A DNA stretch of 7,271 bases from Chloroflexota bacterium (GTDB lineage: Bacteria > Chloroflexota > Dehalococcoidia > DSTF01 > RBG-16-68-14), in NCBI GenBank assembly GCA_022573935.1, contig JACZTE010000043.1:1-7271 (forward strand), given 5' to 3'. The position numbers and the translations under genes were made by a program. The notes under the pieces are model-generated. The model searched no databases. It saw only the letters and a list, made by a program, of their open reading frames with translations, and was not told where the DNA came from. Shown here piece by piece: positions 1-4,912 of this stretch; the first letter of the stretch is position 1, and every line of letters starts with the position of its first letter.

Positions 1-349
1 CAACGCTATCAGCTGAGGATCTGTTCGTGCATGATCTTTCATCCTCAGCCCATCCGAGTGAGCCGGCAATCAGCCACGCGTGATCGACACAGGTTATCCC
101 GCCGCACGTTGTGTGGTGTTTCACGACTATGCGGCGTTCCAAGCCTTGCTCGGCCCGCCATAATGATCGGCCGTGTGCATCTCTGAAACCCTCTGAGATG
201 ACTTTCGTGGGAGCTTCTCGTGGAGTTTTTGGGCGGTGACAATTCCAACATGCCGAAGCCGACTTTAGCGCTCACCGCGGCTGGCGGCTGCGGAATCGGT
301 ACAACAGGGGGACGAAGCGACGGCAAGCGACATTGGTGATTTTTGGAGA
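1..349 (+). pseudogene. Decayed 5' part of the HEPN gene; no intact gene
   Basis: No intact gene is visible here. All three plus-strand frames carry stops (for example TGA at 85-87 and 238-240 in frame 3, TGA at 181-183 in frame 1, TAG at 266-268 in frame 2), and the minus-strand open stretch over this region has no recognisable family signature. The frame of the downstream HEPN gene stays open back to 269. It reads residues D-I-G-D-F-W-R-V-L at 329-355, which resemble the segment just before the HEPN helices in Apea-like proteins, so the coding homology starts before the first usable GTG at 350. I infer that this is the eroded N-terminal half of that gene. The region is less GC-rich than the rest of the window. 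No tRNA, attachment site or insertion-sequence end was seen. Confidence 0.35.
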
Positions 350-844
350 GTGCTGCGGAGCACGCCGCAGGCCCGATCGCTACCACGCATCTGTTTGCGA
401 CGATTCAATGCCGCAATAGATCAAGATTCCTTTGAAGATGCGATCGTCGATCATGTCATCGCTGCCGAAGCCCTGTTTCTAAAGGACGCGGGAGGTACCG
501 AGGGACGCGGAGAATTGGGCTTCCGACTGGCATTGCGAGCAGGAGCCTTATTGGAGGCGAGTGGACGAAATCGTCGCTCGACATTCAAATTCATGAAGAA
601 AGCGTACGACCTTCGGAGTACCGTAGCCCACGGAGGAACTGTAGAGCAAGAGATCCAAGTACATGAACGTGGGAGAGTCCGCCTCAGTCAGTTTGTCGTT
701 GAGTTGGCTCAACTAATGCGAGAGGCTCTTAAGAAGGCAGTGCGGGAGTACTCTTCGCAGTCCAACTTCGCTACACAGCCATACTGGGACGAACTTCTCC
801 TTGGACCACTGGAGGCCGCTCCAGGGAGCGGCCAGCACGATTGA
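350..844 (+). CDS. HEPN (Apea-like) domain protein, probably 5'-truncated remnant
   Basis: The 164-residue reading has the layout of the C-terminal HEPN domain of Apea-like proteins. A first helix carries L-R-R-F-N-A-A (16-22) and E-D-A-I-V-D (29-34), followed by A-E-A-L-F-L (39-44), then R-L-A-L-R-A-G-A-L-L (59-68). Last comes K-K-A-Y-D-L-R-S-T-V-A-H-G-G (83-96), where R89 and H94 form the Rx4-6H motif that is the RNase active site in catalytic HEPN proteins. HEPN proteins often act as RNases in toxin-antitoxin or anti-phage systems, but no partner gene is visible here. GTG 350 is a nominal start with no good ribosome site, and homologous-looking sequence continues upstream, so the native N-terminus is lost. 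Lower GC than its neighbours suggests foreign origin. It converges on the rhodanese gene with a 57-base gap. Domain call fairly sure; functionality doubtful. Confidence 0.55.
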   Translation: MLRSTPQARSLPRICLRRFNAAIDQDSFEDAIVDHVIAAEALFLKDAGGTEGRGELGFRLALRAGALLEASGRNRRSTFKFMKKAYDLRSTVAHGGTVEQEIQVHERGRVRLSQFVVELAQLMREALKKAVREYSSQSNFATQPYWDELLLGPLEAAPGSGQHD

Positions 845-847
845 CAA

Positions 848-879
848 CGGCGGTGCAACCCGGCGAGGCAGGGCCGCCG
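848..879. terminator. Possible hairpin between convergent genes
   Basis: CGGCGG at 848-853 pairs with CCGCCG at 874-879, and CCC at 859-861 can pair with GGG at 871-873 inside the loop. It lies in the 57-base gap between the convergent HEPN remnant and the rhodanese gene, where a two-way terminator would be expected. There is no T-run on either side, so intrinsic termination is not well supported. In DNA this GC-rich such stems also arise by chance. Confidence 0.22.
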
Positions 880-901
880 GACTGACTAGGGACCTGAGGC
901 A

Positions 902-1735
902 CTAGCTCACCAGCGGCGTATCGTCGCGGTTCGCCCACTCGGCGAACGAGGCGTCGTAGTTGCGCAGCCGCTGGTAGCCGAGGAGCCGCAGGACGAACAT
1001 GCCGTGCGCCGCACGGACACCGGCCTGTCAGTGGGTGATCACCTCGGCCTCCGGCTTCACGCCCGCGGCGGCCAGCATCGCCTGCAGCTCGTCCGCCGGC
1101 TTGAACAGGTGCCGCTCATCGACGAAGTTCTCCCACTCCAGGTGCACCGCGCCGGGGATGTGGCCCGCCCGCTCGTTGTCGCGATCGTCCTCGCCCGTCC
1201 ACTCCTCGTCGGAGCGCACGTCCAGGATGACGACGTCCGGGTTGTCGACGCAGCCCAGCAGGTAGTCGCAGGTGGCGAGCTGCTCCGGCGCAGGGGCGGG
1301 CGTGAACGTCGCCTCGGGATACTCGACCGCCGCGTTGGTGACCGGGCGGCCCTCGGCGAGCCACTTGTTCCAGCCGCCGTTCAGCACCTTGACGTTCGTG
1401 TGGCCGTAGAGTGCCAGCGCCCACCATAGGCGGGTCGCGTAGCGGCCCTTATAGTCGTCGTAGGCGACGACCAGCGTATCGTCGCCGATGCCCAGCTCGC
1501 CCATGACCCGGGCGAACTTGTCCGGCGGCAGGACGTGCAGCGGGTCGTCGGGGTCCTTCAGGTAGTGCTGCGGCTCCGGCAGCATCGGGTGGCTCAGGTT
1601 CAGCGAGCCGGGGATGTGCGCTCTGCTATAGGCAGCGGGACTGTCGCAGTCGACGACGCGCACGGTGGGGTCGTCCAGGTGCTGCGCCAGCCACTCCGTG
1701 TCGACCAGGAGCTCAGGGTGAGCGTACTCGGCCAT
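902..1735 (-). CDS. Two-domain rhodanese (sulfurtransferase), candidate selenoprotein with Sec at the catalytic Cys position
   Basis: Rhodaneses move sulfane sulfur from thiosulfate or 3-mercaptopyruvate to an acceptor through a persulfide on the catalytic cysteine. Domain 1 (about 10-130) is the usual inactive copy, with H-I-P-G-S (40-44), A-Y-D-D (91-94) at the degenerate active site, and Y-G-H...L-N-G-G-W (110-122). Domain 2 (about 150-277) has L-D-V-R-S-D-E-E-W (171-179) and G-H-I-P-G-A (191-196), then I-T-H followed by an in-frame UGA as codon 236. After the UGA come Q-A-G-V-R-A-A-H, F-V-L-R-L-L-G-Y and N-Y-D-A-S-F-A-E-W, ending at TAG 904-902. The UGA replaces the nucleophilic Cys of the CxxGxR loop. 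Read through, the protein has 277 residues, the normal length for the family; stopped at UGA, it has 235 and no active site. GGAGG at 1746-1742 lies 6 bases before ATG 1735. It is the third gene of the kinase-regulator operon. A disabling mutation or sequencing error (TGC to TGA) is the main alternative. Confidence 0.85.
989..1027 (-). promoter_or_regulatory. Candidate bacterial SECIS element directly after the UGA
   Basis: Counting from the first base after UGA (+1 = 1027), +12 to +17 CCGUGC pairs perfectly with +21 to +26 GCACGG, leaving a GGC loop at +18 to +20. Below a bulged U at +11 the stem can extend with G10-C27, U9-A28 and G8-U29. At the base, CAGG (+1 to +4) can pair with CCUG (+36 to +39). 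Bacterial SECIS elements lie within the coding sequence just after the UGA and carry a G at the start of the apical loop. In E. coli fdhF the upper stem-loop begins 11 bases after the UGA, the same spacing as here. The fold was made by eye, and both the high GC content and the protein-coding constraint could produce it by chance. Confidence 0.5.
1028..1030 (-). other. In-frame UGA at catalytic Cys codon, predicted selenocysteine codon
   Basis: This is codon 236 of the rhodanese. The flanking codons on both sides stay in one frame and encode family-conserved residues, so no frameshift is needed. Normal cysteine codons are TGC or TGT, one base away. Neighbouring genes end with TGA (842-844 and 6725-6727) and use TGG for Trp, so UGA is not globally reassigned. 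Local recoding would need SelB, tRNA-Sec and a SECIS element; the protein machinery cannot be seen in this window. Confidence 0.75.
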
Positions 1736-1753
1736 AGCCTGCCTCCTCTCTCG

Positions 1754-2434
1754 CTACTCGTCCTTGATCAGCCCGATCCGCACCGCGTGGGCCGCGGCCT
1801 CTGAGCGCCGCGACAGGCCGAGCTTGTTGAGGATGCGGATGACGTGATTGCGAGCGGTGTAGGGGCTGACGACGAGCTTCGCGGCGATCTCCTTGTTCGT
1901 GCAGCCCTGCGCGATCAGCACCAGCACCTCTCGCTCGCGCTCCGACAGGACGTCTGCTTGCTGAGCCGACGCCTCGCTCAACGCGGCGAGCCGCTCGATG
2001 ACGTTGCGCGTGACGCTGGGATCCAGCATCGACGCTCCCCGGCCGGCGGCGTGGATCGCCTCCACCAGCTTGCCGTGGCTGACGTTCTTCGTCAGGAAGC
2101 CCGTCGCGCCGGCCATGATCGAGGCGAGCACCGACTCCTGTTCGCTGTACGAAGTGAACATAATGACCTGGGTGTCCGGTAGCTCGCTGCGGATCTGGCG
2201 ACAGGCGTCGATGCCGCTGGCGTCGTCGCCCTCGTCCATGCGGATGTCCATCAGCACCACGTCCGGCCGCAGCGTCCGCGCCTTCTCCACCGCCTCATCA
2301 GCGCTGGCCGCCTCCCCGACGATCTCCAGCCCCTCCTCGTCCTCCAGCACGGCGCGCAGGCCGCTTCGCACGACAGCATGGTCATCCACGATGAGCACGC
2401 GCAGCAGCTTGGCTTCCTCGCTCATACCACTCAT
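1754..2434 (-). CDS. NarL/FixJ-family response regulator
   Basis: A 226-residue DNA-binding regulator and the likely partner of the kinase encoded just before it. The receiver domain (about 11-130) has the acidic pair D17-D18, the phospho-accepting D63 in V-L-M-D-I-R-M, the switch T94 and the conserved K116 in F-L-T-K. The C-terminal LuxR-type helix-turn-helix runs from about 162 to 222, with L-S-E-R-E-R-E-V-L (163-171), the N-K-E-I-A core (180-184) and recognition helix T-A-R-N-H-V (193-198). The stretch after D63 reads R-M-D-E-G-D-D-A-S-G, about three residues longer and more acidic than the usual R-M-P-x-M-D-G. ATG 2434 lies one base after the kinase stop, implying translational coupling. 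An in-frame ATG at 2425, nine bases further in and preceded by AGGA, is an equally possible start. The stop at 1754 lies 18 bases before the rhodanese. Confidence 0.93.
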   Translation of the reverse strand: MSGMSEEAKLLRVLIVDDHAVVRSGLRAVLEDEEGLEIVGEAASADEAVEKARTLRPDVVLMDIRMDEGDDASGIDACRQIRSELPDTQVIMFTSYSEQESVLASIMAGATGFLTKNVSHGKLVEAIHAAGRGASMLDPSVTRNVIERLAALSEASAQQADVLSEREREVLVLIAQGCTNKEIAAKLVVSPYTARNHVIRILNKLGLSRRSEAAAHAVRIGLIKDE

Positions 2435-2435
2435 C

Positions 2436-4220
2436 CTACTCGACGATCGGCACGACCACACGCACCGTCGTGCCGCGTCCCGGGGCGCTCGATATCGACA
2501 CCTCCGCTCCCAGCTCGCTGGTGCGCTGGCGCATGTTGCGTAGCCCGCGGCCGCCCGCGGAGCCGTCCTCGGCTCCTTCCACCGCGAAGCCGCTGCCGTT
2601 ATCGCTGATCTCCAGCGAGACCGATCGCTCGCTGAAGGCCAACCGCACGTCGACGGTAGAGGCGTTGGCGTGGCGGTAGACGTTCGCCAGCGCCTCCTGC
2701 GCGATGCGGTAGAGCGAGCCGCTCACGGCCATGGGCAGCGCTCGCTCTTCTCCTTCCACCTCTAGCTCCACCGTCAGTCCGGAGACGGCGGTGAACTCCC
2801 GTATCTGGCTGCGAATGGTTCCCGTCAGAGTGGCGTCTCCTTCCAGCAGCGGCTTCAGGTCGAAGATGTAGTGGCGTACCTCCAGAAGCGTCTCCTTCGC
2901 CAGGCCCACGAGATGGCCCAAGCGCTGGCTGAGCTTCGCGTCGCCGCTGGCTACCTCCGCCGCCTTCTCTAGATTGAGCGACAGCATATAGATCGACTGG
3001 GCGATGCCGTCGTGGATCTCGCGGGCGATGCGGCCCCGCTCCTCCAGGGCCGCCAGCTCCTCCTTCTGCTGGTCGAGCGCGATCTTCGTCAGGCCTAAGG
3101 AGAGCTGCCGGCTCACGGCCTGCATCAATTGCAGGTCCGTCGCCTCGGGTTCGGACGGCTCGTCCCAGGTAGCGAACGCGAGCGCGCCCCAGAGTCGGTC
3201 CTGCAGGTGCACGGGGACCGCCCAGCCCCCTGCCGATCCATCCGCCGATCGCAACGCGATCAGTCCTTCGGGCTGCGCGAGCGCCTGCCCGTCGGCCGGC
3301 GATAGGCGCTTGCCGGCGGTAGCGTCAGCCTCGTCGCCGAAGCCGGCTTTGCGGATGAGCTCGTCTCCTCCCGACAGTGAGTACACGGTGAGCGAGCTGA
3401 AGCGCTCCATCCCTTCCAGCGTCGTGACGACTTCAGCGATCAGCCGGTCAGGGTCATCGCTGGCAGCGATGGTTTGGGCGATGTTGTAGAGCGCCGAGGT
3501 CTCGCGGAAGGCACGGCGCGCCTGCTCGCGCTGGTCGGCCAGGCTGCGCGTCAGGGAGGAGAGGTACTGCATGACCACGACGACCATCAGCGGTGTGACG
3601 AGGACGCCGGTCAGGTTCCCCCTGTCCTCGCGGAGCCAGGGGCCGTCGGTACCATCGCCAGCGACGAAGAGGGTACCCAGGTAGGCGCCCAGGAAGGCGA
3701 GCATGAGCACGCCGGATCGTCGCCAGCCAAAGAGGAAGGTGGGGACGAGCAGCGACGAGACGGCATAGTGGTAGTATGGGCTGCGCCAGCCGCCGCTGAA
3801 GTAGAGGACGGCGATCACCAGGACCATATCGAGCACGGCCAGGGCGATCAGGTCGTCGCGGGGCCCCCAGCGGCGGCCGATCACTCCCTGGACGCGCGGC
3901 CGGATCAGCGGCACGTAGAGGGTCGCGACCAAGTTCTGGATAAAGGCCAGCCCCAGCAGCAGCGGCTCGTAACGAACGTTGTCGTCGGGCAGGTCACCGA
4001 AGGCGACGATGACCACGGCGATGGCCCAGGCGCCCCAGCGCACGGCGAACAGGAAGACCAGCACGCCCGCGAACCCCTCGCGTTCGGGATCGGCGCCGGA
4101 CTGTGCCGCGCGTCGCGTGTCATGGCTTCCCGATAGCTGACGGCTGATCGCTTCCATCGTGGAGTGCTTAGCGTTGTACCAATCGAGGCGCAGCCGGTCA
4201 ACCACGCTTCCCGCTAACAT
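2436..4220 (-). CDS. Membrane sensor histidine kinase (6 TM, GAF, HisKA_3, HATPase)
   Basis: A 594-residue NarX/DegS-type (HPK7) kinase, numbered from ATG 4220. After a polar N-terminus come about six hydrophobic helices (near 54-74, 86-106, 123-141, 149-166, 170-187 and 203-220). A linker and GAF-like domain follow at about 242-377, then a helix rich in Gln/Glu. The phosphorylated His is H403 in the HisKA_3 box (R-I-A-R-E-I-H-D-G-I-A-Q). The ATPase domain shows the N box around N513 (E-A-L-A-N-V-Y-R-H), D-N-G-S-G-F (540-545) and G-R-G-L-R-N-M-R (557-564). It should autophosphorylate and pass phosphate to the regulator encoded one base downstream. The signal is unknown; no known ligand motif was seen in the GAF or membrane part. 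ATG 4220 is preferred over the longer GTG 4292 because a strong ribosome site lies 7 bases before it and the extra residues look non-conserved. It is the first gene of the operon ending in the rhodanese. Confidence 0.93.
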   Translation of the reverse strand: MLAGSVVDRLRLDWYNAKHSTMEAISRQLSGSHDTRRAAQSGADPEREGFAGVLVFLFAVRWGAWAIAVVIVAFGDLPDDNVRYEPLLLGLAFIQNLVATLYVPLIRPRVQGVIGRRWGPRDDLIALAVLDMVLVIAVLYFSGGWRSPYYHYAVSSLLVPTFLFGWRRSGVLMLAFLGAYLGTLFVAGDGTDGPWLREDRGNLTGVLVTPLMVVVVMQYLSSLTRSLADQREQARRAFRETSALYNIAQTIAASDDPDRLIAEVVTTLEGMERFSSLTVYSLSGGDELIRKAGFGDEADATAGKRLSPADGQALAQPEGLIALRSADGSAGGWAVPVHLQDRLWGALAFATWDEPSEPEATDLQLMQAVSRQLSLGLTKIALDQQKEELAALEERGRIAREIHDGIAQSIYMLSLNLEKAAEVASGDAKLSQRLGHLVGLAKETLLEVRHYIFDLKPLLEGDATLTGTIRSQIREFTAVSGLTVELEVEGEERALPMAVSGSLYRIAQEALANVYRHANASTVDVRLAFSERSVSLEISDNGSGFAVEGAEDGSAGGRGLRNMRQRTSELGAEVSISSAPGRGTTVRVVVPIVE

Positions 4221-4227
4221 GGCGAGA

Positions 4228-4237
4228 CTCCTCCTCC
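4228..4237 (-). promoter_or_regulatory. Ribosome binding site that fixes the kinase start
   Basis: GGAGGAGGAG on the minus strand ends 7 bases before ATG 4220. It supports that start over the in-frame GTG at 4292, which would place a palindrome inside the coding sequence. Confidence 0.7.
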
Positions 4238-4275
4238 ACAGATCTCTATCGTAAGCAGGTTGTAGACTCGCGCCA

Positions 4276-4291
4276 TGGTGCAGATGCACCA
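4276..4291. promoter_or_regulatory. Perfect 7-2-7 palindrome, candidate operator
   Basis: TGGTGCA-GA-TGCACCA is a perfect inverted repeat of 7-base arms with a 2-base centre. It lies about 56 bases upstream of the kinase start, just upstream of a weak minus-strand promoter-like pair (ATGGCG at 4276-4271, TACGAT at 4253-4248, 17-base gap). NarL-family regulators typically bind inverted heptamers spaced by two bases. The geometry fits the regulator of this operon, although the heptamer is not the E. coli NarL consensus. Binding by that regulator is inference. Confidence 0.5.
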
Positions 4292-4322
4292 CTTGCCGAG
4301 TGACAAAAGCACTAGTCGAATT

Positions 4323-4348
4323 GGGGCGGCTGCACCTTGGTGCGCCCC
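4323..4348. promoter_or_regulatory. Second dyad with the same half-sites, over a plus-strand -35
   Basis: GCACC (4332-4336) and GGTGC (4339-4343) form a dyad around TT, flanked by GGGGC (4323-4327) and GCCCC (4344-4348), which also pair, with a four-base asymmetry on the left. The core uses the same TGCACC/GGTGC half-sites as the palindrome at 4276-4291 but in the opposite order. The proposed -35 of the plus-strand operon lies inside it, so a protein bound here could repress that promoter. Confidence 0.4.
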
Positions 4349-4365
4349 TGGACAGCGCGTATGCT
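4337..4365 (+). promoter_or_regulatory. Predicted sigma-70-like promoter of the NTF2/DUF5671 pair
   Basis: TTGGTG at 4337-4342 and TATGCT at 4360-4365 are separated by 17 bases; the -10 matches four of six consensus bases and the -35 three. Transcription would start near 4372, about 30 bases before ATG 4403. It is the best candidate in the divergent gap but weak by sequence alone. Confidence 0.35.
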
Positions 4366-4402
4366 GAGACCAGCTACAGAAGGAGAGAGGAGGAATCGAG
4401 CA

Positions 4403-4882
4403 ATGTCAAGAATCTGGCTATTCGGTGGCATGATCGTCGTGGCGGCGCTGGTGGTGGGCAGCGTGACCATCGCCCTGATCACCGGCCGTGACGTCGAACT
4501 GCTACCCGCAGACTCGCCCGAGGGGGTGGTACAGCGCTACCTGCTCGCTCTCAAGGATGAGGAGTACGCGGAGGCGTACGATTACCTGACCAGCGACTTG
4601 CAGGAGAGGTGCTCGCTCGCCGAGTTCGTGAGGAGGGCGCCCGGGACGCGAGTACAGGACACCCGCCTGACGCTGGACGAGACGCAGAGATTCGACGATA
4701 CCGCCTTCGTGCGGACGAGCATCACCGTATTCCGGCCCGTATCCCAGTTCGACTTCCCCCTGCGTTCCTCCGAGTACACCTACGAGCGGACCTACAATCT
4801 AAAGCTGGAGAACGGGCAGTGGCGCATGGCGGAGCCCGACTGGTGGTGCCCGCCCGAACGGCTCGAACCGTTCACCGAATAG
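4403..4882 (+). CDS. Small membrane-anchored NTF2-like protein
   Basis: A 159-residue protein with one N-terminal membrane helix or uncleaved signal anchor (about 5-27) and a 130-residue domain outside the cytoplasm. Residues 39-78 (P-E-G-V-V-Q-R-Y-L-L-A-L, then E-E-Y-A-E-A-Y-D-Y-L and S-L-A-E-F) resemble the first helices of NTF2/SnoaL-like or DUF4878-type domains. Beta-strands follow, ending in L-K-L-E-N-G-Q-W-R-M-A (133-143), a typical last strand. C70 and C149 could pair as a disulfide. The start is ATG 4403, after GGAGG at 4389-4393; an upstream in-frame GTG at 4337 falls in the promoter and is rejected. It lies 30 bases before the DUF5671 gene, so the two are probably co-transcribed. 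Catalytic residues are not evident; a binding or accessory role is inference. Confidence 0.8.
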   Translation: MSRIWLFGGMIVVAALVVGSVTIALITGRDVELLPADSPEGVVQRYLLALKDEEYAEAYDYLTSDLQERCSLAEFVRRAPGTRVQDTRLTLDETQRFDDTAFVRTSITVFRPVSQFDFPLRSSEYTYERTYNLKLENGQWRMAEPDWWCPPERLEPFTE

Positions 4883-4912
4883 CAACGCTGTGATCGTACA
4901 GGAGGTGTCGAA

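Noticed and set aside
45..386. 113-residue minus-strand open frame at the left end
   Set aside because: No family signature and no supporting ribosome site; it overlaps the decayed HEPN region and looks like chance.
1028..1030. UGA as a globally reassigned codon (Trp or Gly code)
   Set aside because: Other genes here end with TGA (842-844, 6725-6727), and Trp is encoded by TGG throughout.
1028..1735. Rhodanese as a complete 235-residue protein ending at UGA 1030-1028
   Set aside because: It would stop immediately before the active-site loop, while the same frame continues with 41 conserved family residues to a TAG, giving the normal family length.
4221..4292. Longer kinase start at GTG 4292
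   Set aside because: The added residues show no family pattern, the start would lie within the palindrome, and a strong GGAGGAGGAG site supports ATG 4220.
4323..4348. GC-rich dyad as an intrinsic terminator
   Set aside because: It lies upstream of the divergent genes' starts, with no gene ending there and no T-run; an operator role fits better.
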